NCBI GenBank assembly: GCA_002737115.1
Contig: NSHR01000011.1
Coordinates: forward strand, 1 to 64,000
Direction: 5' to 3'
Length of the DNA: 64,000 bases
Source of the DNA: Gemmatimonadota bacterium
Lineage (GTDB): Bacteria; Gemmatimonadota; Gemmatimonadetes; Gemmatimonadales; Gemmatimonadaceae
Below the pieces are notes generated by a model. It was not told the DNA's origin. It did not search any database and was given only the letters and a program-made list of their open reading frames with translations. Below, in pieces: positions 50,472-59,488 of this stretch. The position numbers and the translations under genes are program-made. How positions within the stretch are numbered: the stretch's first letter is position 1; every line of letters begins with the position of its first letter.

Positions 50472-52694
50472 ATGCGAATTCCCTCGTTCCTCGGTGCCGC
50501 TCGCGCGCTCACGTTGTCACTCGTGCTGCTCGGCGCGCCCACCATCGTCGCCGCGCAAACGGATAGCGCGAAAGCCACCGCGCCCCGTGCGCTCCGTGAG
50601 CTGCTGGCCGATGCCAGCAAACGGAACGTGCTGCCGCCGTCGCTGATCAGCTTCCGGTCGAACGTGGAGACCGAGATCTCGGTGTTGTTGCGACGTGAAG
50701 AGGGCAATGAAGCAGTGGCGGCGGTGGAGCAGGTGGCGAGTACGCTCAAGTGGAATCGCACCGGTTTCTACGACCAACGCATCGTCGGCTATCGCGCGCA
50801 GCAGACCGGCGCCAACGTCTCGATGCTCTCGGTGTTCCAGACTGGCTGGCTTAATCCGGTGTTGTACGGCAACCGGTTGCGTGTGCGCTCCAACTCGTCA
50901 CGCCGCACGTCGCCCCAACGTGGCGGTTCGGACGGCCCCGACACGCTTCCAGCCATTCATCCGCTGGCGGTCGATCGCGAGCAGTACTACCGCTACTCGG
51001 GTGGCGACACGATCGTGACCGTCCGCGCCGGTGATCGCGTGATTCCCATCGCGCAGGTACGCGTACAACCGCGCACCGATATCGCAGGGTCGGTGGTGCT
51101 GTTCGACGGCGAGATGGATCTCGACGCATCACGCGGCACACTGGTGCGCCTGCGCGGCTACTTCGTGCGCGTGAACGCCCCGCGCCGCGGAGTGCTCGCG
51201 TCGCTAAGCGATGCCGTCGCTTTCGTGGAATACGAGAACGGCGAACGTAACGGCGAGTACTGGCTCCCGGCCAAGCAGCGCATTGAGCTGCAGACGACGT
51301 TCCCGGGATTGGGCGACGGTCGCGCCGTGGTGCGCATCGTATCGCGCTTCTCGCAGATGCAGGTGAATGACACGGTGCTCGATGCGCGCGCACTCGCTGC
51401 CGCCGACTCACTGCGCGCCCGGTCGCGCCGCCGTCTCTCGTTTACGAACCCTGATTCGCTCGGTCGCTACGGCGCGTGGCAAGCCGACGTCGGCGCCCTC
51501 TCGCTCGGCATGCACTCCGACGACTTCAATGACATCGGCCCCGACCGCTGGCGTTCCACCGGCGCGCCGCGTCTCGACTACACCGTGCCGCGGGCCAGCG
51601 ACGCCTTCCATTTCAATCGCGTGGAAGGTGTGTACACGGGCACAGGCCTCAAATGGTCGCTGCGCGATCTCGCCCCGGGCATGGTGGTGCGCGCCAATGC
51701 GGGCTGGGCGTGGAATGAAGGCACGGCGCGCGGCCGCCTCTCGGTGGAACGCACGCGCGGCAACACCGTGCTTGAAGTGCGCGCTGGGCGCTCGCTTGAC
51801 AACACCAACGACTTTCGCGTGCCACTCGATTCGGGCAACACGGCCGGTGCCCTGTTCGCCTCGCAGGATCCGTACGATTATGTGGACCGGCGCAGCGCCA
51901 CGATGGCCGCTGTGCGCACCACGGGCGCGCGCCGAGTGCTGACGCGCGTGGAGTTCGGCGTGGCCGACGATCGCTATCGCCCCGCGTTGTATGTGCGCAG
52001 TCCGTTCGGCGGCGAGGCCTATCGCGAGAACCGTCGCGTAGACCAAGGCCGCTATTTGCGCACGGCGGCACTCATCGAGTGGCATCCGGATTTCAGCGCC
52101 GAATTCGCCAAGCCCGGCGTGGGCGCACGCCTCGCGTACGAGCGCGGCGACGGCACGCTGCGGTGGCAGCGGGCCGAGATCCGCGCCACGGCTCGCCAGC
52201 CGTTCGGCCCGTTTGTGGCGCTGGCCCGCGCTGACGTGGGCATGGTGTTCGGCGCGCACATTCCGCCGCAACAGCTGTTCGAGCTGGGCAAGTTCCAGAA
52301 TCTCCCCGGCTACGAAGACAAGGAGTTCGCCGGCTCACGCGCCGCCGTGCTGCGTGCCTCGCTGCAGTACACGAGTCCGTATTTCCGTCAGCCGATTCGC
52401 GCGGGACGATTCTTCTTGCCGGCGTTGGCTCCGGGCTTGAGCGTGGGGGTACAAAGTGGCTGGGCCGATGCCGTGAGCACCGCGGCGCGCACCAGTATCG
52501 AACGACTCGGCGCGCCGATCGATAGCACGCTGCTGGCCAGTTGGGCCCCGGTCGCACGCCCCACCGATGGCATTCGCGCGTCGCTCACGGCGGGCGTGCG
52601 CCTGTTCTCGGGCGGCGTATTCGTTGGTGCCACGCGCAAGGTGGATCAGGCGGCCCCGTGGAAGGCTCTCGTCACGTTTGGACAGCAGTGGTAA
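50472..52694 (+). CDS. Probable outer-membrane beta-barrel protein
   Basis: 740 residues from ATG 50472, with signal peptide ARALTLSLVLLGAPTIVAAQ. The N-terminal ~330 residues contain mixed soluble segments (LPPSLISFRSNVETEISVLL); the rest has alternating short hydrophobic strands, aromatic girdle residues, and it ends in the OMP-type C-terminal GQQW. No named family recognised; DUF5686-like surface proteins are a possibility. The open frame extends to 50427 upstream, but the signal peptide fixes the start. Confidence 0.65.
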   Translation: MRIPSFLGAARALTLSLVLLGAPTIVAAQTDSAKATAPRALRELLADASKRNVLPPSLISFRSNVETEISVLLRREEGNEAVAAVEQVASTLKWNRTGFYDQRIVGYRAQQTGANVSMLSVFQTGWLNPVLYGNRLRVRSNSSRRTSPQRGGSDGPDTLPAIHPLAVDREQYYRYSGGDTIVTVRAGDRVIPIAQVRVQPRTDIAGSVVLFDGEMDLDASRGTLVRLRGYFVRVNAPRRGVLASLSDAVAFVEYENGERNGEYWLPAKQRIELQTTFPGLGDGRAVVRIVSRFSQMQVNDTVLDARALAAADSLRARSRRRLSFTNPDSLGRYGAWQADVGALSLGMHSDDFNDIGPDRWRSTGAPRLDYTVPRASDAFHFNRVEGVYTGTGLKWSLRDLAPGMVVRANAGWAWNEGTARGRLSVERTRGNTVLEVRAGRSLDNTNDFRVPLDSGNTAGALFASQDPYDYVDRRSATMAAVRTTGARRVLTRVEFGVADDRYRPALYVRSPFGGEAYRENRRVDQGRYLRTAALIEWHPDFSAEFAKPGVGARLAYERGDGTLRWQRAEIRATARQPFGPFVALARADVGMVFGAHIPPQQLFELGKFQNLPGYEDKEFAGSRAAVLRASLQYTSPYFRQPIRAGRFFLPALAPGLSVGVQSGWADAVSTAARTSIERLGAPIDSTLLASWAPVARPTDGIRASLTAGVRLFSGGVFVGATRKVDQAAPWKALVTFGQQW

Positions 52695-52749
52695 TGGAAA
52701 GGTCCACCACCTGATTGGTGGATGCGCGGGCGATCGGTGAGACTCGCAT

Positions 52750-52755
52750 TAGTTT
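52750..52755 (+). promoter_or_regulatory. Candidate -10 element of the aminotransferase gene (leaderless)
   Basis: TAGTTT ends 7 nt before the ATG at 52763 and no Shine-Dalgarno is between them. Confidence 0.45.
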
Positions 52756-52762
52756 GCATGCC

Positions 52763-53977
52763 ATGCGCACTCATCTCCTCGACTCGCGCCAGGGCTTTGC
52801 CGGCGACGATCTGATCTTCACGCTCAACTCGGCCGCCCAGCAACGGGCGGCCACGGGAGCGCCAGTTATCAACGCCACCGTGGGCGCGTTGCTTGACGAC
52901 CACGGCAAGCTGGTGGTGCACGACAGCGTGATGGCGCTCTGGCGCGAACTCACCCCCATGGAGATCGCACCCTACGCGCCGATCGCCGGTGACCCGGCCT
53001 TTCTGCTGGCGCTGACCCAGCGGCACTGGCCGCAGCTCACGAGCCCCGGTGTGGCCGTGGCCACGCCCGGTGGATCGGGGGCGCTGGCGCTGACACTCAA
53101 GAACTTTGTGGAGCGCGGGCAGGCCATCCTTACCGCGGCGCCCTTCTGGGGGCCGTACGCCACGATCACCGCCGAAGCCGCCGTGCGCCTGGAAACGGTA
53201 CCGTACCCAGCAGTCGGCGAGGCGCTCGACGTAGGCGCGTGGGAAGCGAAGGCGCGCGACCTGCTCGAGGAACAGGGGCGGTTGCTGGTGTGGCTGAATG
53301 ACCCGTGTCATAACCCGACGGGCCGCAGCTTGTCGCGCGACGATCGCCGCACGCTGCTGTCGATGCTGCGCGACATCGCGTCGCAGGGCCCCGTCACGCT
53401 GTTGCTGGATTTCGCGTATCTCGACTATGCGCGTAATCCCGACGACGTGCGCGAAGCGCTCGAGGATTACGCGGCGTTCGGCGCCGAACAGGCGGTGCTG
53501 GTGTGCGCGAGTCTGAGTCTCAGCAAGGCGTTCACGCTGTACGGATCACGTGCTGGCGCCCTGGTGTTTCCGTGGAGCAGCGACCCGGCGCTGAAAGGGG
53601 CGCTGGTGTCGAGCTGCCGTGGCACGTGGAGTAATTGCGCGCGTGCCCCCATGAGTGTGCTGCTGCGCATGACCAAGAGCGAAACCGCGCAGGCTGCCTT
53701 GGCCGCCGAACATGCGCATTGGCGCCGTGTGCTCACGGAGCGCGTGGGGGCGCTTGACGCGGCGCTCAAAGCCGAAGGACTTCCCGGCGCGCCGTGGGAC
53801 GGTGGATTCTTCGTGACCTTGCCGGCGCCGCCGGATCCATTTGCCGTGTGCGAAACGCTCAAGGCCGCCGACGTGTTCGTGGTGCCCATGCCGGAGGGAC
53901 TGCGGGTGGGCGTGTGCGGGATGAAGGCGGCGGATACGGGGCGGTTTGCAGCAGCGTATGCGGCGAGTATTGCCTAG
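52763..53977 (+). CDS. Pyridoxal-phosphate aminotransferase, aromatic amino acid type (fold type I)
   Basis: 404 residues. APFWGPYATI, the NDPCHNPTGRS motif (Asn binding PLP), DFAYLDYA and the Schiff-base lysine in SLSLSKAFTLYGSRAGAL are all present. A C-terminal substrate-binding Arg lies in EGLRVGVCGM. The proteins closest in style are tyrosine/aromatic aminotransferases of the aspartate aminotransferase superfamily; the exact substrate is unclear. It converges on the M14 peptidase across a long hairpin. Confidence 0.88.
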   Translation: MRTHLLDSRQGFAGDDLIFTLNSAAQQRAATGAPVINATVGALLDDHGKLVVHDSVMALWRELTPMEIAPYAPIAGDPAFLLALTQRHWPQLTSPGVAVATPGGSGALALTLKNFVERGQAILTAAPFWGPYATITAEAAVRLETVPYPAVGEALDVGAWEAKARDLLEEQGRLLVWLNDPCHNPTGRSLSRDDRRTLLSMLRDIASQGPVTLLLDFAYLDYARNPDDVREALEDYAAFGAEQAVLVCASLSLSKAFTLYGSRAGALVFPWSSDPALKGALVSSCRGTWSNCARAPMSVLLRMTKSETAQAALAAEHAHWRRVLTERVGALDAALKAEGLPGAPWDGGFFVTLPAPPDPFAVCETLKAADVFVVPMPEGLRVGVCGMKAADTGRFAAAYAASIA

Positions 53978-53992
53978 GCGAGGTAGATCGCT

Positions 53993-54108
53993 AACTGCCA
54001 GAACACGGATGACACCGATTGAAATGAAACAACACGGATAAGCCAAAAGCGCTTTTGGCTTATCCGTGTTGTTTTCGTGCAATCCGTGGTCTCCGTGTTC
54101 TGGCTGTT
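53993..54108. repeat. CACGGAT-type long inverted repeat (hairpin), copy C
   Basis: Arms of about 56 nt (53993-54048 and 54053-54108) are reverse complements with only scattered mismatches. The ends read AACTGCCAGAACACGGAT and ATCCGTG/CTGGCTGTT; the 4-nt loop is GCGC. CTGTTGC-type tails continue to about 54125. It sits between convergent genes (aminotransferase and M14 peptidase), a likely bidirectional terminator. Confidence 0.85.
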
Positions 54109-54142
54109 GCCGTTGCTGTTGCTGTTACGGTCTCACCAAAGC

Positions 54143-56773
54143 TCAGTAGCTGCCACCAAGCAGCACCGCATTCGCAAAAATCGGCAGCGTTCCCCGCAGC
54201 TGATCCCGGTACACCGGGTCATGCGCGAACATGATCACGCGGCCGCGTCCGGCGCGCTCGGTCCACAAGTACGGCGAGCCGCCAAGCTTGGCCGCCGCCT
54301 CGGGCCAGTAGTAGCCCGCAATCCGCACCCGCGCCGCCGGGGCAAAGCGCATCACGGCGTCGCCGGCCGCGAGGTCCTTGGGGATCGTGAACACACGGTC
54401 GCTGTTCACGAACACCGGCATTTCACGGTTCAACACGCCGGCCATGAGCGGCGACAGCGAGTCGACCGTGGCCCGCGCCAGCACACCCGGCAGGCTGCCC
54501 GGCAACGGCGCGCCACCAGTGCTGTCGGCCCGCGTGGAGTCGCGCTTCACCCGCGTGCGCACCAGCCCTACGCGCTCCTGCGCCACCCACGCACTCGCCG
54601 CGTCCATGGTGATCAGTACACCGCCGTTGCGCACCCACTCGGCCAGGCGCGCGCGCCCGGCGTCGCCCAGCACACGATCGAGGGCGCCGGCCTGCACTGA
54701 TGGCACGATGAGCGTGTTGAAGGCGCTCATGTCGCCGCTCGCCACAAAGTTTGCGTCCACCAACGTGCTGGCGTAGCCGATGCGCTGATCCATCGCGTAC
54801 CACGCGAAGCCGAACGACGACCCGTTCACTGGCGCGCCACCCAGCAACGCCACCTTGGGGCGCTGCACGGGGATCACCGAGTTGCTGCCCAGGTCGGTGC
54901 CTTCGTCCACACCGGCCGACGGAATGGAGGCCAGCTGTGCGCCCGCTTCAGCGGCGCGACGCATCACCACGTCGTGTACGTCGGCGCGATTGAGCGCGGT
55001 GCGAATCACGAAGGCGCCGTGGGGAAACTTGTTGGTTTTCGACGTGAACGAGTACGGCGCGTACCACACGCGCACCGAGTCGGTGAGCAACGACGCCAGC
55101 AAGCGGATGCTCGACTCGCTCCCCGGCGCGAAGGCGTAGCCGTACACCGAGCGCGCCGGCGCTGCGAACGTGCGCGGCATGTCGGTCACTATGGCCAGTG
55201 CGCTGGGCACCGCGGCCAACGCGTACGCATCCACCCGCCACGCCAACGGCAACGACCACGCGGTCATGTCGTAGAAACGATTGCGCTGGCCGGTGCGACG
55301 GAGTTCGAGTTCGAACTTGATGAACGCCGAATCCAGCGCGGCGTCGGGTTCCAGCAACGCCTTGGCCAGATAGCCCTGCGGCTGCGCGAGGTCGACCACA
55401 TAGTTGCCGGCCTTGGCCGTCATCATGGGCACCGTACCGCCGGCGTACATGGTGGCGTTGGCCACTGCAACATCAGCGGTGAGCCGCTGCACCTCGATGC
55501 CGTTGTCGCGGAGCTTCTGCACCAGCGAATCGGCCCGACCCTGCGCATCACGCACCAGCATCACCGCTCGCAACGGTCCCTTGGCGTGCAACGTGATAGC
55601 ATTCGCGCGCGCCGCCGCGTAGTCACGCACCAAATCCGTACGACGGCGGGCCGACGTCTTCACCGTGGCCCACTCGGCCGTGAAGTGCTCGAACGCTGCT
55701 TGTTTTAGCGTGCGCAGTGTGCCGTCGTTGCGCATCACGGCACCGCCTGAACTCGACGCACTCTCGAACAACATACCGATCGCGCCCGTGAGCATGGGCC
55801 ACCCTTCGCCGTAGCCCGGATAGAACGAGTCGTAGCCTTCGCGCCGGAAGTACGACCAGCCGTGCACGTCGAACGCCGCCCCGTGGGCCGCCGCGAAAAT
55901 GTCGAACCACTTGGGCAGGTGCGCGGGATTGTTCTTGTTGTCCGGCTCACGCGGCGGTGCGAAGTAAAAGCTCGAGCTGCTCCCCTGCTCGTGCAGGTCG
56001 ACGGCCACATGCGGCCACCACTTCATGTAGGTGCTCACACGCCCCTTCGATTCGGGGTGCGACTGCGCATACCAATCGCGGTTGAGATCGAAGTAGTAGT
56101 GCGACGTGCGCGGCCCCGGCCACGACCCGGCGTTGTTCAGCGCGCCGGGCTCACTGGCCACACCCTGTGAGCTCCCGTAGCGCTCGATGTCGTGGGTGTG
56201 CCGCTCGCGTCCGTCCGGATTCTCGTTGGGGTCGATCAGCACCACGGTGCTGTCGAGCGCCAGCTTGGTGTCGGCATCGGTGCCGGCCGCCAGTTGATAC
56301 AGCAGCGCCAGTCCCGCTTCGGCCCCCGACGCCTCGCCACCATGCACGGAGTGCTCAAGCCACACGATGCTGGGAATGCGCTTCACGGCCGCATCGATAT
56401 CCCCTGCACTGGCCCCCCGCGGATCAGCGATACGCTTGGCATCCCGCTGGATCTCGGCCAACCGCGCCATGTTGGCTTCGCTCGAGATGGTAATGATGAG
56501 CATCTCGCGCCCCTCGAACGTGCGGGCGACGGTGTCCACCTTCACCCGCTTCGACGCGGCGGCAATGCGCTCGATGTAGCGCATCATGGCGCGCTGCGGC
56601 GTAAAGCGGGCGCCGATATCGTAGCCCAGGATCTGCGCGGGAGTGGGCACGCGCGGATCGAACGTCGCGCCGGGGTCGGCGAAGGCATGCTGTGCCTGCG
56701 CCGGGCTGGCCGCGAGAGCGCCGGCGAGTGCCGCAGCGCCTAGCGTGGTGCGGAAGAATGATGAGGTAGACAT
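54143..56773 (-). CDS. Secreted zinc carboxypeptidase-like protein (peptidase M14)
   Basis: 876 residues from ATG 56773, signal peptide FRTTLGAAALAGALAASPAQ. The M14 zinc ligands are visible: HxxE in LEHSVHGGEASG (H144 and E147) and the third His in VDLHEQGSSSSFYF (H261). NENPDGRERHTHD (about residue 183-195) is the substrate-binding block. The remaining ~550 residues have no known domain, and the full protein is much longer than a plain M14 catalytic domain (~300). Probably exported and degrading peptides; substrate unknown. Confidence 0.9.
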   Translation of the reverse strand: MSTSSFFRTTLGAAALAGALAASPAQAQHAFADPGATFDPRVPTPAQILGYDIGARFTPQRAMMRYIERIAAASKRVKVDTVARTFEGREMLIITISSEANMARLAEIQRDAKRIADPRGASAGDIDAAVKRIPSIVWLEHSVHGGEASGAEAGLALLYQLAAGTDADTKLALDSTVVLIDPNENPDGRERHTHDIERYGSSQGVASEPGALNNAGSWPGPRTSHYYFDLNRDWYAQSHPESKGRVSTYMKWWPHVAVDLHEQGSSSSFYFAPPREPDNKNNPAHLPKWFDIFAAAHGAAFDVHGWSYFRREGYDSFYPGYGEGWPMLTGAIGMLFESASSSGGAVMRNDGTLRTLKQAAFEHFTAEWATVKTSARRRTDLVRDYAAARANAITLHAKGPLRAVMLVRDAQGRADSLVQKLRDNGIEVQRLTADVAVANATMYAGGTVPMMTAKAGNYVVDLAQPQGYLAKALLEPDAALDSAFIKFELELRRTGQRNRFYDMTAWSLPLAWRVDAYALAAVPSALAIVTDMPRTFAAPARSVYGYAFAPGSESSIRLLASLLTDSVRVWYAPYSFTSKTNKFPHGAFVIRTALNRADVHDVVMRRAAEAGAQLASIPSAGVDEGTDLGSNSVIPVQRPKVALLGGAPVNGSSFGFAWYAMDQRIGYASTLVDANFVASGDMSAFNTLIVPSVQAGALDRVLGDAGRARLAEWVRNGGVLITMDAASAWVAQERVGLVRTRVKRDSTRADSTGGAPLPGSLPGVLARATVDSLSPLMAGVLNREMPVFVNSDRVFTIPKDLAAGDAVMRFAPAARVRIAGYYWPEAAAKLGGSPYLWTERAGRGRVIMFAHDPVYRDQLRGTLPIFANAVLLGGSY

Positions 56774-56804
56774 ACCGACAACTTCGCGCCGTTCGGGAGG
56801 AATA

Positions 56805-57000
56805 AACAGCGTTACCACGGATTTTCACGAATGACCGCGGATGCGATCTGTGCGCGCCGGGAGGGTCTGCGCACGATGGCAGATTGCTTTCGTGGTTAAA
56901 CATCAAAAAGCGTTCTACCGGGACCGCGCGGCCTCAGTCGCACTCACCGCATCGATCCGCGGATATTCGTGAAAATTCGCGGTAGAGCTGTTTGCTGTTA
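56805..57000. repeat. CGCGGAT-type long inverted repeat
   Basis: Arms of about 40 nt flank an inner segment of about 110 bp. Left ACCACGGATTTTCACGAATG pairs with right ATTCGTGAAAATTCGCGG, with AACAGC and GCTGTT at the outer ends. An inner stem GTGCGC...GCGCAC is also present. It fills the 224-bp space between the amidase stop (56998, minus strand) and the M14 start. It shares the CACGGAT style with copies B and C but has a different outer sequence. Confidence 0.75.
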
Positions 57001-58938
57001 CCGCCCCACCTTCACCTCAACCGGCTCCACCCCGGCGCCCGTATACATGGCCACGGTAAGCCGCCCCGCGTCGAACGCCACGCGATCGGCATAGGTCAGC
57101 GGAAACGACCCACTTCCCGCACTCTGACCCGGCCCCAGCAGTCGCGCGCTCACGCGGCTGGCGCCCGCCGGAATGGCGATGCTGGCCGAGGTCGTGCCGC
57201 TCGCCACGGCACCCGAGATCGGCCCCGAGATGCGGCCCGCATCGCCCGTACGACGCAGCACCAGCGCCGACAGCGGCGCGCCTCCACTGTTCTGCACCGT
57301 CGCCGACCAGCGCAGCACACTGTGCACACGATCGAGCGTGAGGCGCGTGGTGGCCACGAGTCCGCGGGCGCGCGTGGTGACCACGATCGGCGCCGCTACC
57401 GGCGCCCTACCCGCCACCAGTGCTGGTGTGGTGCTCGGCGCAAGTCGTCGCGACCCCGATTGTTCAAAGGCATACGCCATCGCCACCAGGCGCGTGTCGG
57501 TGAAGCCCTTGCCCAATAGTTCGATACCGATCGGCAGTCCATCACCGGCAAAGCCCGCCGGCACGCTGATGCTTGGCAGTCCACTCTGCGCGCCCAGATT
57601 GCACGTACCGCCGTTCTGCACGTCACCCACCAGTGTCGGCTTCTGCCGCACGGTGGGATAGGCGATGGCGTCCAGTTGCAAGCTGTCGAGAATGCGCTCC
57701 ATGCGCGCCCGCAATGCCACCTGACGCGCCAGCGCCGTGCGATGCTGCTCGCTGTCGGCGTTGAGTACGGTGTCGATCACGCGGAAGCGCACTTCCAGCT
57801 GACGGTCGTACAGGCCGCGATCGAGAATGTCACGCAGCGATTTCACCGGCGCGTTCGGAATCGTGCGCAGGTAGTCGATGAGATCGAACTTCGTTTCCAG
57901 ATTGATCACGCTGGTGTTGGCCATCAGCGTGTCGAACTCTGCCATCGGCACATCGACGACCGTGGCGCCCTGCGCCCGCATAGCCGCGATGGCGGCGCGC
58001 ACGGTATCGGCAATCTCGGCGTCGGTATCGCGGAAGTACGGCAGGAACAGGCCAATGCGGGCCCCACGCAACGCGTTCTTGTCCAGCGACGCCTGGAACT
58101 TCGGCACTGGCTTATCGCGAAGGACCGAAGTGACCGCGTCTTCGCTGTCGTAGCCCACGCTCACATCGAGCGCGATGGCGAGATCGGTCACGGTGCGCGC
58201 CAGCGGGCCACCGATGTCCTGCGTGTGCGACAACGGCACGATACCGCGACGGCTCACCAGCCCCTGTGTGGGACGCAGGCCAACGAGGGCGTTGAAGGCA
58301 CTCGGAATGCGAATAGAGCCGCACGTATCCGAACCCCAGCCCACTGTGGCAAAACTCGCGGCGATGGCCGCACCCGTACCGCCGCTCGAGCCACCGGGGC
58401 ATCGCGTGGGGTCGTACGGATTGCGTGTTTGTCCGCCGAGTGAGCTAATGCTGGTGATGCCGGCGGCGAGTTCGTGCAAGTTGGACTTGCCCAGAATGAT
58501 CGCCCCCGCGTCGCGCAGCTTTTTCACCACGAACCCATCGCGTGCCGGCTGACTGGTGGCCATCGCCAGTGACCCCGCACTGGTCGGCATGTCGCCGGTG
58601 TCGTAGTTGTCCTTGATGATCACGGGGATCCCGTGCATCGGCCCGCGCACCTTGCCCGCCTTGCGTTCGGCGTCGAGCACTGCCGCTTCTGCGCTCGCCT
58701 TGGGGTTGATGCGTATGAGCGAGTTCAGCTCGGGCCCCGCGTGATCGTACGCCGCAATCCGTGCGAGGTACTGCTTCACGAGCTGCACACTCGAGAGACG
58801 CCCCGCCGTAAGCGCCGCCTGCACGTCGGTGATCGACGCCTCGGTGATCTCCATCGGCGCACTCACCCTTGCCGCCTGCGCACCAAGTGTCGGTGCCGCG
58901 CTCAGCATCCCCACCATCATCATCGCACGAATCTTCAC
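56998..58938 (-). CDS. Secreted amidase (amidase signature family)
   Basis: 646 residues. Signal-like RAMMMVGMLSAAPTLGAQA. The Ser-cisSer-Lys triad is present (numbering from the first residue): K109 in VIIKDNYDTG, S185 in CPGGSSGG and S208 in GSDTCGSIRIPSAFNALVGL (Cys instead of the common Gly in GG-S). The amidase domain ends near 500 and is followed by a beta-rich C-terminal domain of about 130 residues, possibly a cell-envelope or CARDB-like domain. GTG 58938 is favoured because AGGG lies 7 nt before it; GTG 58944 is possible. Natural substrate unknown. Confidence 0.9.
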   Translation of the reverse strand: MKIRAMMMVGMLSAAPTLGAQAARVSAPMEITEASITDVQAALTAGRLSSVQLVKQYLARIAAYDHAGPELNSLIRINPKASAEAAVLDAERKAGKVRGPMHGIPVIIKDNYDTGDMPTSAGSLAMATSQPARDGFVVKKLRDAGAIILGKSNLHELAAGITSISSLGGQTRNPYDPTRCPGGSSGGTGAAIAASFATVGWGSDTCGSIRIPSAFNALVGLRPTQGLVSRRGIVPLSHTQDIGGPLARTVTDLAIALDVSVGYDSEDAVTSVLRDKPVPKFQASLDKNALRGARIGLFLPYFRDTDAEIADTVRAAIAAMRAQGATVVDVPMAEFDTLMANTSVINLETKFDLIDYLRTIPNAPVKSLRDILDRGLYDRQLEVRFRVIDTVLNADSEQHRTALARQVALRARMERILDSLQLDAIAYPTVRQKPTLVGDVQNGGTCNLGAQSGLPSISVPAGFAGDGLPIGIELLGKGFTDTRLVAMAYAFEQSGSRRLAPSTTPALVAGRAPVAAPIVVTTRARGLVATTRLTLDRVHSVLRWSATVQNSGGAPLSALVLRRTGDAGRISGPISGAVASGTTSASIAIPAGASRVSARLLGPGQSAGSGSFPLTYADRVAFDAGRLTVAMYTGAGVEPVEVKVGR

Positions 58939-58961
58939 GATCACACCCTCAAAAAATGCCG

Positions 58962-59106
58962 TTGCAGTTCTTCGCGCATCTTCGCGAACCTTCGCGAGCT
59001 TCGCGTGAACCTACAGACTCGCTGCGACTGAGATCTGTCCGAATGCACTAAACAGCTCGTTCACGCGAAGTCCGCGAAGAACGCGGAGGCACGCGAAGAA
59101 CTGCAA
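58962..59106. repeat. CTTCGCG-type long inverted repeat (hairpin), copy E
   Basis: Arms of about 48 nt (58962-59010 and 59059-59106) pair with few mismatches: TTGCAGTTCTTCGCG at the left end and CGCGAAGAACTGCAA at the right end. Each arm is a run of CTTCGCG motifs. It lies between the ABM stop (59111, minus strand) and the amidase start, with its left end 23 bp upstream of the amidase GTG. A single arm of the same kind occurs at 38423. Confidence 0.85.
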
Positions 59107-59110
59107 AAGC

Positions 59111-59407
59111 TTAAATGGGAAAAAACAGCGACTCGTATCTCACGTTCGTACGCGGCGACGCCATCATTGGCTCCACCGTGTCACGCCACCGCGCGTAGTG
59201 TGCCGTGGCCTTGTGTTCGGCCGGCGCACTCTCGGTGAGATACGCCTCGAGCAGCGTAAAGCGCGTGGAATCGTCGGCGTGCTGCAGCACATCGAAGCGC
59301 GCGATGCCCGGTTCGAGCACGCTGTTCGTGGCGTTATCGAGCGTGGCGGCCTTGAACGCGGCCACCTGCTCGGGGAGGACGTGCACAAACACCTGAACGA
59401 CGAGCAT
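59111..59407 (-). CDS. Antibiotic biosynthesis monooxygenase (ABM)-domain protein
   Basis: 98 residues, a single ABM (ferredoxin-like) domain. [39 protein letters not shown] and [15 protein letters not shown] match the family (YgiN/LsrG-like). Members act as small oxygenases or isomerases on quinones or autoinducers; no specific function can be given. It is separated from the amidase downstream by the hairpin, so it is probably its own transcription unit. Confidence 0.85.
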   Translation of the reverse strand: MLVVQVFVHVLPEQVAAFKAATLDNATNSVLEPGIARFDVLQHADDSTRFTLLEAYLTESAPAEHKATAHYARWRDTVEPMMASPRTNVRYESLFFPI

Positions 59408-59488
59408 GGCGGGGAGCTGGGATGGAGAAGAGCAATGCTGACGCGACGGATATAGTCTTCAGCAGACCAGAACACTATATCGGAGCCC

